Of a stretch of 64,000 nucleotides of DNA, positions 48,604 to 57,773 are shown piece by piece. The stretch is taken from contig NZ_ATVX01000013.1 of assembly GCF_000420945.1 (NCBI RefSeq), forward strand, positions 38,405 to 102,404, written 5' to 3'. The DNA is from Butyrivibrio sp. VCB2006. Its GTDB lineage: Bacteria; Bacillota; Clostridia; Lachnospirales; Lachnospiraceae. The translations under genes and the position numbers were made by a program. The notes under the pieces were generated by a model, which had not been told where the DNA came from, ran no database searches, and worked only from the letters and a program-made list of their open reading frames with translations. Within the stretch, counting starts at the first letter, position 1, and each line of letters begins with the position of its first letter.

Positions 48604-48737
48604 AGTAAACATACATTTTCATTTTTGTAGAAATTAGGGGCCATTATTTTGCTGCTATTTGCCTATATTCCTCGCCGTGGCTGTACTATCATTTATCATG
48701 TAAGGAGCGTGTCCTTACAGAAGGAGAATGAGATTGT

Positions 48738-48899
48738 ATGAAAAACAGGAAGTTATTGGCAGTTGTAGCTTTAGTTGGAGGTGCAGCGTGGGTATTTATA
48801 GCATTAACCAGCTGGAAGCCGATATTTACTTGTATGGCAGCTCCATTACTCTATTTAGCATATTACCTTTTTATGAAGAGCGAGAAAGATGAGCAGTAA
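48738..48899 (+). CDS. Small two-span membrane protein
   Basis: 53 aa, AAGGAGA about ten bases before ATG. Hydrophobic segments LLAVVALVGGAAWVFIALTS and FTCMAAPLLYLAYYLF, with charged tail. It overlaps the next gene by 11 bp in another frame, so the pair is coupled. No family is recognised. Confidence 0.65.
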   Translation: MKNRKLLAVVALVGGAAWVFIALTSWKPIFTCMAAPLLYLAYYLFMKSEKDEQ

Positions 48900-49410
48900 T
48901 GTGAACTATTCAAGAAGACTTGAAAATATGGATCTTCTTGACGGTAATAAGATGGACATTTCGGATGTGTCCGCAGAATTCAGGAAGGACTGCATAAAGC
49001 TACTACGTAGTTATGTGGTTCTTTTCTTGGTTTCTATGATTCCCTTTGTGTGCGTGCTAATACTCAGAGAGGATGTTTTTGCTGATGTATCAATTACATT
49101 ACAAACAGTATTATTGATGGCCATATTTTCAGGAATGGTCATATTTTATGCTCATGGGATAGTGGGCTTATGGAAAGCAATAGATAAAAATGCCTTTAGA
49201 GGAATCCGTGGAACATGTGACAACGTGGTTAAGAATTTTACAAGGTATGGTTGTTACCATGTTTATCACTGCACTACAGAGTCTGGTGAGCAGGGCATTG
49301 CTTCTGTGAAAGGGATACGTCAGAGGGCATCTGTTGGTGATGAAATAGTCTATATCAGGATTGTAGATCATGACCTGATATATATTGATAAGAGGTGTGA
49401 TGAAAGATGA
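48889..49410 (+). CDS. Membrane protein with C-terminal soluble domain
   Basis: 173 aa. Two membrane spans at about 42-60 and 73-95 (VVLFLVSMIPFVCVLIL and TVLLMAIFSGMVIFYAHG), then a small beta-rich domain (GCYHVYHCTTESGEQGIASV, GDEIVYIRIVDHDLIYID) resembling OB- or NfeD-like folds. The family is unknown. It overlaps both neighbours, giving a three-gene coupled unit. Confidence 0.65.
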   Translation: MSSNVNYSRRLENMDLLDGNKMDISDVSAEFRKDCIKLLRSYVVLFLVSMIPFVCVLILREDVFADVSITLQTVLLMAIFSGMVIFYAHGIVGLWKAIDKNAFRGIRGTCDNVVKNFTRYGCYHVYHCTTESGEQGIASVKGIRQRASVGDEIVYIRIVDHDLIYIDKRCDER

Positions 49411-49613
49411 AATGCATTCATTGTGATACTGAAATGATTACTGCAAATATGGAAACAGAAATCCCATCAGGATCAGTATTCTTTCTATGGAATAAAAAGA
49501 AGGGAATCTCGAATCCTATGAGGAAATCTCCGGTTACAGTCTATGTCTGCCCTGAATGTGGATACATAGAGCTTAGGGCTGATAAGCCAAAAATCCTTAT
49601 CATAGAAAAATAA
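49407..49613 (+). CDS. Zinc-ribbon protein (68 aa)
   Basis: CIHCDTEM at the start and YVCPECGYIELRAD near the end form one zinc ribbon. ATGA overlap with the membrane gene. Similar to the small PF14803-like or related nucleic-acid ribbon proteins; function unknown. Confidence 0.72.
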   Translation: MKCIHCDTEMITANMETEIPSGSVFFLWNKKKGISNPMRKSPVTVYVCPECGYIELRADKPKILIIEK

Positions 49614-49794
49614 TAGATCCATGCTGTGATAAGGAATAAATGGTGAGAAGTATCCCCTTTGGAGAGTGGTGCTTGGCAGGGGCGATACATCTTTTGGTGT
49701 AACAGGGTATATGGTGGTCAAAAATCACTGTATGCCTTTCTTTATGCGATAAAACAAGCTATAGTTTTAGTATGTGTTTGATGGAGGAACGGAA

Positions 49795-50382
49795 ATGGAC
49801 GAGAGACTAAAGAAACAGCTTGATTTTGCATTAGAAGTCGATAAGGAAAAGAATATTTTCAGACAGACACATCTTTCCGGTCATGGCAGAAATGAGAATG
49901 ACGCAGAGCATGCCTGGCACATGGCTCTTATGGCTTATCTTTTAAAAGAGTATTCTAATGAACCCGTGGACATTGCAAAAGTCATGCTTATGTGCATGAT
50001 TCATGATGTGGTGGAAATCGATGCCGGAGATACTTATGCCTATGATGCGGAAGGCCTCAAGACTCAGAAAGAGCGTGAAGATAAGGCAAAAGAAAGAATC
50101 TTTTCTCTTTTACCTGATGACCAAAAGGCGGAGCTGATATCTCTTTTTGATGAGTTTGAAACATATGAAACACCTGAGTCAAAGTATGCTCATGCCATGG
50201 ATAATCTTCAGCCACTGCTTCTCAACAACAGCAATGGAGGCTCGGATTGGAAGGAGCATGGCGTTACTATTGATCAGGTCTATGGTAGGCAGAGCAAGAC
50301 AAGACTTGGTTCTGAGAAACTGTACCAGGAAGTTACTGATAAGCTGATCCAGGAGCATATCAGAAAGGGCAACATCAAGTGA
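49795..50382 (+). CDS. HD domain hydrolase (YfbR-like)
   Basis: 195 aa from ATG 49795 (GGAGG upstream). HLSGHGRNENDAEHAWHMAL and MCMIHDVVEIDAGD supply the H...HD metal ligands, with later Asp in HAMDNLQPLL. Related enzymes are 5'-nucleotidases acting on dNMPs. A second, different HD protein is at 62065. Confidence 0.87.
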   Translation: MDERLKKQLDFALEVDKEKNIFRQTHLSGHGRNENDAEHAWHMALMAYLLKEYSNEPVDIAKVMLMCMIHDVVEIDAGDTYAYDAEGLKTQKEREDKAKERIFSLLPDDQKAELISLFDEFETYETPESKYAHAMDNLQPLLLNNSNGGSDWKEHGVTIDQVYGRQSKTRLGSEKLYQEVTDKLIQEHIRKGNIK

Positions 50383-50384
50383 CA

Positions 50385-50584
50385 ATGAAGACTATCGTTT
50401 ATTATTCCAAGCACCATCTTTGTTATCAATGTCGGAGGCTATATCGGTGACAGTACCAGGAGTGAGATTGAGTATGCTTTGGCGCATGACTGTCTGTGAA
50501 GACTATTACTATGCGCATATGCTTAATATAGATGGAAAGCTTGAAGCAGCAAAAGAATTCGGGAAAAGTATGATTGAGAAATAG
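50385..50584 (+). pseudogene. Mosaic pseudogene: flavodoxin head + DUF4406 middle + flavodoxin tail
   Basis: ATG 50385 begins MKTIVYYSKH, a flavodoxin N-terminus. At about 50411 it switches to 73 bp that match 39945-40017 of the DUF4406 gene with three differences. At about 50489 it switches to the 3' end of the flavodoxin gene (matches 59824-59910 with few differences) and even continues past its stop for several bases. Frames are not maintained, so it is non-functional. Confidence 0.85.
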
Positions 50585-50585
50585 G

Positions 50586-50666
50586 AAGAAGAGGCCTGCG
50601 AAATGCTATCCTACAGTAGTTAAGAAGAGATTTCTGGAAAAGCAGGTTATGTATTTTGGAGACTAA
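50586..50666 (+). pseudogene. C-terminal tail fragment of an unknown gene
   Basis: A short frame with coding-like composition but no start reads KKRPAKCYPTVVKKRFLEKQ-VMYFGD-stop. It directly follows the mosaic pseudogene. The parent gene is not in the window. Confidence 0.5.
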
Positions 50667-50696
50667 GTTTTTAAGTGAGCAAAGGAGTGAGAAACG

Positions 50697-51170
50697 ATGG
50701 AATTAACAACAGATATTTTCAGTCAGTTTGATAAGAAGTGGGCGCTACTCACAGCTGGAGACAAAGATAAGTTCAATACGATGACTATCAGTTGGGGCGG
50801 CCTTGGAACATTGTGGGGGAAGCCTATAGCTACAACATATGTAAGGACATCCAGGTATACTCACGAGTTCATGGATAATAACGAATATTTCACAATCAGC
50901 TTTTATCCTGAAGAGTATAAGAGTACTCTTGGAGTGCTTGGTTCAAAGTCTGGAAGGAATATCGATAAGATGCATTCATCAGGACTCACTGCTAAAGAGG
51001 TTAATGGAACCATGACTTTTGAAGAGGCAGAAGTTACGCTTGTTTGCCGAAAGCTCTTTTGCCAGAGGCTTGATCCTAAGAACATGAATCCAGATATTGC
51101 TAAGCAGTTCTATGAAGGTGATGCTGAGCACGACATGTATATTGGAGAAGTTGTGGACATCATCAGTTGA
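50697..51170 (+). CDS. Flavin reductase family protein (1)
   Basis: 157 aa. MTISWGGLGTLWGKPIATTY and ISFYPEEYKSTLGVLGSKSG fit the flavin-reductase-like split barrel, here the short version found in anaerobes. KMHSSGLTAKEV and EGDAEHDMYIGEVVDI complete it. Intact version of the fragment at 40759 and paralogue of 59999-60535. Confidence 0.85.
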   Translation: MELTTDIFSQFDKKWALLTAGDKDKFNTMTISWGGLGTLWGKPIATTYVRTSRYTHEFMDNNEYFTISFYPEEYKSTLGVLGSKSGRNIDKMHSSGLTAKEVNGTMTFEEAEVTLVCRKLFCQRLDPKNMNPDIAKQFYEGDAEHDMYIGEVVDIIS

Positions 51171-51258
51171 TTATAGGCTATGTTTATTGCTGACAATAAA
51201 CAAAACGTATTGGAAAGATGCGGCGTTTCTGTTTATCATTTAAGATGAGGTGATTAGG

Positions 51259-51738
51259 ATGATAAACGCTAAGGTAAAAAAATTTTTGGATATAAAAGGG
51301 TTTGGAGACAGGCTGACAGAGCATTCCGAGACGATAGATACTGTTGAGCATGCGGCACAGCAGATTGGATGCACAGAGCCCGAGATTGCCAAGACGCTGT
51401 CATTTATAGTCGAGGAGAAGCCGGTTATTGTTGTGATGGCTGGCGATGGTAAAGTAAACAGCTCCAAGTTCAAATCTGTTTTCCATACAAAGCCCCATAT
51501 GATACCAAGGGACCAGGTGGAAGATATAACTGGATTTCAGCCAGGCGGAGTGTGCCCGTTTGCAGTTCCTGCGGGGATTCCTATATGGCTTGATGTTTCA
51601 ATGAAGAGATTTGAATATGTACACCCGGCTGGAGGAAATGAGTTTACATCGGTCAAGATAACTCCCGGTGAGCTTGAAGAGATTACTGAAACTCAGGGCT
51701 GGTGTGATGTTTGCAAAGGATGGGAAGAGGAGGAATAA
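51259..51738 (+). CDS. YbaK/EbsC-type Cys-tRNA(Pro) deacylase-like protein
   Basis: 159 aa from ATG 51259. Family pattern: EHAAQQIGCTEPEIAKTLSF, KPVIVVMAGDGKVNSSKFK with the Lys, and GGVCPFAVPAGIPIWLDVSM. A trans-editing enzyme clearing misacylated tRNA. The coexistence with the ProX-type gene at 41298 gives two tRNA deacylases in this array. Confidence 0.87.
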   Translation: MINAKVKKFLDIKGFGDRLTEHSETIDTVEHAAQQIGCTEPEIAKTLSFIVEEKPVIVVMAGDGKVNSSKFKSVFHTKPHMIPRDQVEDITGFQPGGVCPFAVPAGIPIWLDVSMKRFEYVHPAGGNEFTSVKITPGELEEITETQGWCDVCKGWEEEE

Positions 51739-51741
51739 AAG

Positions 51742-52254
51742 TTGGAATTTAAAGACGTAGTAAAGAACCGCTATTCATGTAAGAAATACAGTGAGAGAAA
51801 GGTTGACAGAGCAAGACTTAATGAGATCCTTGAAGCAGGTCGTCTTTCACCTACAGCCAAGAATCTTCAGGAGCAGCGCATCTATGTCGTTGAGTCAGAA
51901 GAGAACTTGGCCAAGATTGATAAGGCAACTCCTTGTCGCTATGGCGCTCCAACAGTACTCGTTGTAGCTTTTGATAAGAATAATGTATTCACATACCCAG
52001 GTGGCAAAAGAGATTCTGGTATTGAAGATGCTTCTATTGTAGCAACACATCTGATGCTTGCTGCAGCAAACGAAGGAGTGGACAGCTGCTGGCTCAATTT
52101 CTTTGACCCGGACGTACTTGCAAGGGACCTCGGACTTCCAGAGAACGAGGAAATCCTGATGCTTCTAGATCTTGGTTATGCTGCAGAAGGAGCGGGGCCA
52201 CTTGATAATCACAACAGCAGAAAAGAACAGTCAGAGACAGTAAGTTATATTTAA
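51742..52254 (+). CDS. Nitroreductase family protein (1)
   Basis: 170 aa from TTG 51742 (GGAGG about ten bases upstream). MEFKDVVKNRYSCKKYSERK, LEAGRLSPTAKNLQEQRIYV and IVATHLMLAAANEGVDSCWL show the FMN-binding nitroreductase fold. Shorter than average, but the main motifs are present. Confidence 0.87.
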   Translation: MEFKDVVKNRYSCKKYSERKVDRARLNEILEAGRLSPTAKNLQEQRIYVVESEENLAKIDKATPCRYGAPTVLVVAFDKNNVFTYPGGKRDSGIEDASIVATHLMLAAANEGVDSCWLNFFDPDVLARDLGLPENEEILMLLDLGYAAEGAGPLDNHNSRKEQSETVSYI

Positions 52255-52258
52255 ACCA

Positions 52259-52377
52259 TAAACGTAGAAGATGAAAACAAGGACAGGACCGTGGAAGCAA
52301 TAAGGAAGGTGCATCCGTATGAGGAACCTGTTATAAATGCGATAAAGCTGATGCAAAGTAAGGAGGCTGAGGGCTGA
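52259..52377 (+). pseudogene. Duplicated 3' end of the PII-like gene with lost stop
   Basis: From 52259 about 98 bp match 48509-48607 exactly except that the stop TAA has become CAA. The frame then runs on to QSKEAEG-stop. No start codon or ribosome site precedes it. Such identity in non-functional DNA implies a recent copy event. Confidence 0.9.
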
Positions 52378-52379
52378 GC

Positions 52380-52880
52380 ATGAAAAAAATAATATTGGTT
52401 GCACTGCTAATGATAGCAGTAGGAACTGTGGGATGTGGAGCAAAGACGGATAAAGATGTGACAATAATTGGCGGTGCGGATGGACCGACTTCTATTTTTC
52501 TTGCATCAAAGAATGGAGAAGACAAGATTACTGAAGATCTTGATCTTTCCATTCCGGGAACCTGGCAGACTGCATCAATAGGATATGTGGATGGCGACGA
52601 TATGCAGCCTGAGTATTATGTGCAGTTTACAGAGACTGAGGTAAATTATGGTCACATGAAGGATGGAGTTTTTTCCGTGGACCATTCTGATAAGATCAGC
52701 GAATTTGAGAAAACTGCTAAGGGTGAATACAAAGTGAAGGCAGAGTCTGCTAATGGAGTTCAGTATACATATCAGACTGCTGAAGGTGATGCTGATGTAC
52801 TTGAGTATTTTGAGACCTGGAATGAGGATGATTTCTCAGAAATGTATAGAGGCGGAGCATCATTAAGCAGAACTAATTGA
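52380..52880 (+). CDS. Lipoprotein with IIGGADGPTSIF motif
   Basis: 166 aa. Signal peptide and lipobox VGTVGC (Cys19). Directly after comes VTIIGGADGPTSIFLASKNG, the motif that in the sodium-pumping decarboxylase beta subunit surrounds the ion-binding site and that recurs in some Clostridia lipoproteins. The rest is a small beta domain (EYYVQFTETEVNYGHMKDGV). Function unknown. Confidence 0.75.
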   Translation: MKKIILVALLMIAVGTVGCGAKTDKDVTIIGGADGPTSIFLASKNGEDKITEDLDLSIPGTWQTASIGYVDGDDMQPEYYVQFTETEVNYGHMKDGVFSVDHSDKISEFEKTAKGEYKVKAESANGVQYTYQTAEGDADVLEYFETWNEDDFSEMYRGGASLSRTN

Positions 52881-52955
52881 TGAATTAAAATATTAGAGTA
52901 ACGCTTTCTGTTATTCTGTTGATGTATCTTGTAATTGTACTGGTCAAAAAATCTC

Positions 52956-53006
52956 TTGCAAACAGATAAATATGTGATACAATCATATTGCACAAAATGC
53001 AATATG
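52956..53006 (+). promoter_or_regulatory. Promoter with palindrome over the start site (A)
   Basis: TTGCAA (52956-52961), 16 bp, TACAAT (52978-52983). CATATTGCA (52984-52992) and TGCAATATG (52998-53006) form a perfect palindrome over the expected start site. The segment TGATACAATCATATTGC recurs at the promoter of the flavodoxin gene (59438-59475). Confidence 0.65.
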
Positions 53007-53023
53007 TTTTTTGAGGTATCACA

Positions 53024-53242
53024 ATGAATAATTTATCAGAGAGACAAAAGAGACTGAGCATAGTTCTAAAGCTTGTTGTAATAGTATCTGCCCTGGTAGG
53101 CACATTCTTGAGTGCCTATGCCGGAAGGCTTTCTTTCATGGGTGGATCCAGAGTCTTTATGTATTTCACAATTCAATCAAACATCGCCATTGCGATCATA
53201 TGCGGTATAGGCCTTTGTTTGCTAAGGAAAGGAGGCTATTGA
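53024..53242 (+). pseudogene. Truncated Pr6Pr-like membrane protein gene (5' part)
   Basis: 72 codons: SIVLKLVVIVSALVGTFLSA and VFMYFTIQSNIAIAIICGIG resemble the first two spans of Pr6Pr-type membrane proteins, usually about 200 aa. The frame stops where the ribosome site of the nitroreductase begins (GGAGG, then TGATG overlap). The gene head with its promoter has been joined to another gene. Confidence 0.7.
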
Positions 53243-54057
53243 TGAGCAATTTTTTAGAACTGGTAAAGAGTAGGAGAAGTGTCAGGACTTTTGACGGGAG
53301 AATGCCAGAGAACTCAGTGATAGATGAACTTAAGACTTTTTCTGAAGGTATCAACAATCCTTATGGTATTCCTGTCAGGTTTGTGTTCCTTGATGCAGCT
53401 GAACATGGGCTTTCAAGTCCGGTGCTTTCGGGAGAAAAGCAGTATGTAAGTGCTTGTGTTTCAAAGGGAAAAGATGCAGATGTGGCTTATGGATATTCGT
53501 TTGAGGCACTTCTCATGAAGGCTCATGAGATGGGGCTTGGTACTGTCTGGATTGGCGGTACTATGCCAAGGGAAAAATTCGAGAAGGCTTCCTGTCTTGC
53601 TGACGATGAGGTAATGCCATGCGTCAGTCCTCTTGGGTATATATCCAAAAAGATGTCAGTAAAAGAGACGCTCATGAGAAAGGGAGTTAAAGCTGACATC
53701 CGTTTGGATTTTGAGGAACTGTTCTTTTCGGAAAGTTTTGAGACTTCGTTAACTAAAGGAAAAGCCATGGAAGCAGGGCTCTTTGATGCATTGGAAAGTG
53801 TAAGGCTTGCTCCTTCAGCTGTAAATAAGCAGCCCTGGCGAGTGGTTATGGATCAGAATGCAGCTCATTTCTTTGTAAAACATGATAAGGGATTTACAAC
53901 GCCTGACTATGATCTGCAGAGAATTGATGTGGGGATTGCACTCTATCATTTTGAACGCGAGTTGATTGAAGAGGGAAGGAATCCCAGACTGGAAACAAAT
54001 ACACCCTCAATAGCATTACCGCAACAAATGGATTATGTTGCCTCTTACAGATGGTGA
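53242..54057 (+). CDS. Nitroreductase family protein (2)
   Basis: 271 aa from ATG 53242 (GGAGG upstream, overlapping the preceding stop). MSNFLELVKSRRSVRTFDGR, SFEALLMKAHEMGLGTVWIG and SVRLAPSAVNKQPWRVVMDQ fit the nitroreductase (putative TM nitroreductase) fold with FMN-binding residues. It is now expressed from the promoter of the truncated membrane gene. Confidence 0.86.
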   Translation: MSNFLELVKSRRSVRTFDGRMPENSVIDELKTFSEGINNPYGIPVRFVFLDAAEHGLSSPVLSGEKQYVSACVSKGKDADVAYGYSFEALLMKAHEMGLGTVWIGGTMPREKFEKASCLADDEVMPCVSPLGYISKKMSVKETLMRKGVKADIRLDFEELFFSESFETSLTKGKAMEAGLFDALESVRLAPSAVNKQPWRVVMDQNAAHFFVKHDKGFTTPDYDLQRIDVGIALYHFERELIEEGRNPRLETNTPSIALPQQMDYVASYRW

Positions 54058-54274
54058 GCGTAATCGGAATATTATAAATATAGGCCAGTACCCTCCTACA
54101 TGGAGAGCACTAGCTTTATCAATGCAAACTTTATCTATATATATTCATATGTTTATCGGTATTTTATAAGATTCTGATATAATTACTGTGCGGCTCTATA
54201 TCAATTTGAAATACTATATCAACTTACTCAGACCAACAGAAAGGTAAACAAATCGGAGATTGGAGGGGGAAACT

Positions 54275-54796
54275 ATGTTAGAAATATTAAAAGCGAGGTT
54301 TCAGGATAATAAGAATCTTCATATGGAACTGAGTTGGCTTGACGTGGAGAAACGTTTGCTTGAGCATCAGGGCTCCATGGATGTTTTGAGAAGGATGGAG
54401 GAGAGCGGCGGAGAACCGGATACCATCGGCTATGACGAAAAGACGGGAAAGCTAATTTTCTGCGACTGCGCAAAGGAGTCCCCTTCTGGGCGCAGAAGCC
54501 TGTGCTATGACGAAAAGGCATTACAGGGGCGTGCTAAAAACCCGCCGTCAGGCAGCGCCGAATGGAAAGCAAAAGAAATCGGCATTTTGATCATGACGGA
54601 GGAACTCTATCGCCGACTGCAAAGTCTCGGGGAATTTGATTTGAAAACGTCAAGTTGGATCACTACGCCGGATGATATTCGCGACAAGGGCGGTGCATTG
54701 TTCTGCGAACGACGTTACGGAAGGGTTTTCACATTCCATAACGGGGCGGATTCGTACTATTCCGTGCGCGGGTTCAGAGGTTATACGCTTATATAA
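54275..54796 (+). CDS. DUF4256 family protein
   Basis: 173 aa from ATG 54275 (GGAGG upstream). DUF4256 pattern: HMELSWLDVEKRLLEHQGSM, FCDCAKESPSGRRSLCYDEK, AKEIGILIMTEELYRRLQSL and ALFCERRYGRVFTFHNGADS. Its codon use is visibly more GC-rich than that of the neighbours (GCGGCGG, CGCCGTCAGG), suggesting recent acquisition. Function unknown. Promoter-like GATATAAT lies near 54175. Confidence 0.85.
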   Translation: MLEILKARFQDNKNLHMELSWLDVEKRLLEHQGSMDVLRRMEESGGEPDTIGYDEKTGKLIFCDCAKESPSGRRSLCYDEKALQGRAKNPPSGSAEWKAKEIGILIMTEELYRRLQSLGEFDLKTSSWITTPDDIRDKGGALFCERRYGRVFTFHNGADSYYSVRGFRGYTLI

Positions 54797-54833
54797 ATTC
54801 AGGTTTGTCGACCTAAAATATTGAACGTTACAT

Positions 54834-54866
54834 AGCAGTTATCTCAATCGAGATAGCTGCTTTTTT
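54834..54866 (+). terminator. Terminator after the DUF4256 gene
   Basis: AGCAGTTATCTC and GAGATAGCTGCT arms followed by six T. Confidence 0.88.
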
Positions 54867-54987
54867 GGTTGTTTTTATGCATTTTTTATATAATTTTATT
54901 AAAAAAAATATTAAACGTAAAACAATGCGTTATTTATCTGTATAATGTATATAGGTGGATGTTTATTATATTGAAAGGAGTGTCGCT

Positions 54988-56763
54988 ATGTCAATGACAA
55001 CTGAAAACAAGAAGAATAAGGTCAGTTTTTTCAAATCTATTCCGGTTCAGATTTTGTTCTTTAATATTCTGATGTTGCTGGTATTTAACATAGTAAGCTA
55101 CATTGTTAACGATGGAATATCAGCCATGTCTGACAGTGCTCAGGGTATAATTGCCGGAGTAACCGAGCTGGTTCATAAAGAGGGAACAGTTAAGGAAGAT
55201 CTGGCCAGGATTGACGGAACGATCCAGAGCGCACTGGGGCTATGGGCATATTACACTGATGCTGATAAAGAGAGAATCGGAAGCGAGCTTAAATCCTACG
55301 AGAGCGAAGTGACCACTCTTGTAAAAGAAATCGGCGATGAGTTTAATATGTATGGCAATCCAAACGCAACGACACAGCTTGATGCTTCGGCAAAGGCTCT
55401 TATTGCGAACGTTGATGAAGTGTTCAATATCATGATGACAACCGGCGATGGACGTGTTGCCTCGGAGATACTTACCGGAGATTATATGACTAACATGGAA
55501 GGTGTCAAAGCAGGCATGACAACCCTTGATGAATCGGTGGATTCACTTCAGGGTAATGTTTTAAATTATATGGCACAGTCAAAAAGTAAGATAACTGTCA
55601 TGAATGTAACAGGAATGGTTGTGTTTATCGTGTGCCTTCTTTTGAACCTCTATGTTTCATTTGTTCTTATCACCAAAGTTATTGTTAAGATTTCCGACTC
55701 TGTTCAGGAAATTATAAATGATATCAACGCCGGAAAGGGTGACCTTACAGCAAGAGTAAATGTTAAGACCGGAAATGAGCTTGTATTTATAAGAGACGGC
55801 ATAAATGATTTTATTGAAACCCTGCAGGGCGTAATGAAAGATGTTAAGAGCGGAACACTCATTCTTACAGATTCCGCAGACAAGATGACCTCACAGATTG
55901 CTTTGGCTAACGACAACATCACCAACACATCAGCGGCGCTTGAGGAGCTTTCAGCCAGCATGGACAATGTGTCAACTACAGCTTCTCACATTAAGGAGCA
56001 GCTCAATGATGTAAGAGATGCGGTGGAGAGCATCAATGATGAGGTTGCTTCAGGAAAAGAGCGTGCAGGCGAGATCCAGAAGGAAGCTGATACCATTAAG
56101 AATGAGGCTATGCAGAAGAAGGAGAATACAGGTGCCAGAGTTGAGGCACTCAGCAAGACCCTTGATGAGTCAGTAAAGGAAAGTGAGCAGGTTAATCAGA
56201 TCGGAGAACTTACCAAGGTTATCCTCGATATAGCTTCCCAGACAAACCTTCTTGCACTTAACGCCAGCATTGAGGCTGCAAGAGCAGGAGAAGCCGGCAA
56301 GGGCTTTGCGGTAGTTGCGCAGGAGATCAGTGCACTTGCCGATAACAGCAGACAGACAGCCGGAAATATTCAGACTATAAGTGAGAATGTGACAAAGGCT
56401 GTTCAGGAGCTTTCGAATAATGCCATCGAGGTTGTAGATTTTATCAACAATACTGTTATTGCCGATTATGAAGCCTTTGTTGAGACAGGAGAGAAATACG
56501 AGAGTACAGCAGAGATAATGAATGAAATTCTTGAAGGCTTTACTGAGAAGGCAGACTCTCTTGATAACACAATGCACAGCATGGCAGACTCAATTCTTAC
56601 AATCACCGATTCCGTTGAAGAGTCCACACAGGCCATCAGCCTTTCAGCTTCCAACTCTACGGAGATTGTGGGAGAAATTCAAGAAATCGGAGAGGCCATG
56701 GATAATAACAATCAGGTTACGAACAAACTTAGCGACAGTACAAAGAAGTTTATAAACGTATAA
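54988..56763 (+). CDS. Methyl-accepting chemotaxis protein
   Basis: 591 aa from ATG 54988 (AAAGGAG upstream). Two membrane spans (about 19-40 and 200-222) flank a ~160-residue helical sensor. HAMP follows (near 222-275: [20 protein letters not shown]), then the signalling domain with its tip [20 protein letters not shown] near 415-435. It signals to CheA and flagella. Its own promoter and terminators flank it, so it is an independent unit. Confidence 0.93.
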   Translation: MSMTTENKKNKVSFFKSIPVQILFFNILMLLVFNIVSYIVNDGISAMSDSAQGIIAGVTELVHKEGTVKEDLARIDGTIQSALGLWAYYTDADKERIGSELKSYESEVTTLVKEIGDEFNMYGNPNATTQLDASAKALIANVDEVFNIMMTTGDGRVASEILTGDYMTNMEGVKAGMTTLDESVDSLQGNVLNYMAQSKSKITVMNVTGMVVFIVCLLLNLYVSFVLITKVIVKISDSVQEIINDINAGKGDLTARVNVKTGNELVFIRDGINDFIETLQGVMKDVKSGTLILTDSADKMTSQIALANDNITNTSAALEELSASMDNVSTTASHIKEQLNDVRDAVESINDEVASGKERAGEIQKEADTIKNEAMQKKENTGARVEALSKTLDESVKESEQVNQIGELTKVILDIASQTNLLALNASIEAARAGEAGKGFAVVAQEISALADNSRQTAGNIQTISENVTKAVQELSNNAIEVVDFINNTVIADYEAFVETGEKYESTAEIMNEILEGFTEKADSLDNTMHSMADSILTITDSVEESTQAISLSASNSTEIVGEIQEIGEAMDNNNQVTNKLSDSTKKFINV

Positions 56764-56789
56764 TACTATTTGATAGTTTTTTTAATAAA

Positions 56790-56820
56790 AATAGTACACC
56801 AAGTGGTGTACTATTTTTTT
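56790..56820 (+). terminator. Terminator of the chemoreceptor gene
   Basis: ATAGTACACC (56791-56800) and GGTGTACTAT (56805-56814), then TTTTTT. Confidence 0.9.
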
Positions 56821-56929
56821 GTTCCGAAATCTGGTATTATAAAAATCTTTGATTCTGAATATTTATATATCATCAGATATAAAGTAAAGTATCCATTAAA
56901 TAATTTAGATGTTGGGAGAGACAGATATC

Positions 56930-57772
56930 ATGAGGGTTGCAGCAATCAATGATTTGTCAGGCTTTGGAAAATGTTCGCTTATGGCGGACATAGGTGTGTT
57001 ATCAGCCATGGGGATTGAGGTTTGTCCGGTGCCAACAGCTGTGTTGTCGGCTCAGACAGGTTTTCCGGATTTTCACTTACTTGATACCTCAACTCTAATA
57101 GATAGGTGCAAAGAGGACTGGCTCAAGATGGGAGTTAGGTTTGACAGCATCATCACAGGGTATATTCCACAGGAAAGAGACGCGGATGACATAATTTTTT
57201 TTGTTAAGGCGTTCAAAAAAGATGGAACAAGCCTTTTGGTGGATCCAGTTATGGGAGATGGCGGAAGATTCTACTCAAACTATTCAGATGAGATGCTTAG
57301 AAAGATTAAGCTCTTGGCCGCTACGGCAGAGATTATTACGCCAAACCTGACGGAGCTTTGTATCCTTGCAGGCTTTGAGGCAGGTAAGGCAAAAGAGCTT
57401 GAGGCTATCGAAGATCAGGATCAGATGATCCGTAAAATCGAGGCAATTGCTGAAAATGTCAGAACGAGCAAGGCTCAGAACATTGTAGTGACCGGCATTC
57501 ACAAAGGTGACCATGAGCTGTGCAACCTTGTTGTGAGCGGAGATGGTAATGAGGTAGTAGAGTGCAAGACCAATGGCAAGTGCTACTCGGGGACAGGAGA
57601 TCTTTTTGCGGCAACGCTTCTAGGCTATATATTAAAGGGCAAAAACACTATAGATGCAGTGAAACTTACTACAGAGTTCATTAGTAGCGCAATTGAGGCT
57701 ACAGGTGATAAAGACAGGAATTACGGAGTTGATTTTGAAAAGGTTTTAGGATACTTAAGCGGAGGAGACTGA
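56930..57772 (+). CDS. pdxY: Pyridoxamine/pyridoxal kinase
   Basis: 280 aa from ATG 56930 (GGGAGAG upstream). PdxY/PdxK pattern: INDLSGFGKCSLMADIGVLS, VPTAVLSAQTGFPD, DPVMGDGGRFY, ITPNLTELCILAG and KCYSGTGDLFAATLLGYIL with the catalytic Asp. It phosphorylates B6 vitamers for PLP salvage. The next two genes encode an ECF S-component-like membrane protein and a radical SAM protein, which suggests a vitamin uptake unit. Confidence 0.9.
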   Translation: MRVAAINDLSGFGKCSLMADIGVLSAMGIEVCPVPTAVLSAQTGFPDFHLLDTSTLIDRCKEDWLKMGVRFDSIITGYIPQERDADDIIFFVKAFKKDGTSLLVDPVMGDGGRFYSNYSDEMLRKIKLLAATAEIITPNLTELCILAGFEAGKAKELEAIEDQDQMIRKIEAIAENVRTSKAQNIVVTGIHKGDHELCNLVVSGDGNEVVECKTNGKCYSGTGDLFAATLLGYILKGKNTIDAVKLTTEFISSAIEATGDKDRNYGVDFEKVLGYLSGGD

Positions 57773-57773
57773 C

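Noticed and set aside
48600..48737. Gene between the PII-like gene and the small membrane protein
   Set aside because: Only stop-rich AT sequence; no RBS-start pair before 48738.
52984..53012. Attenuator hairpin in the 53024 leader
   Set aside because: The palindrome followed by T residues looks like a terminator, but its 5' arm begins right after the -10 box, so the transcript would start inside it. Read as an operator instead.
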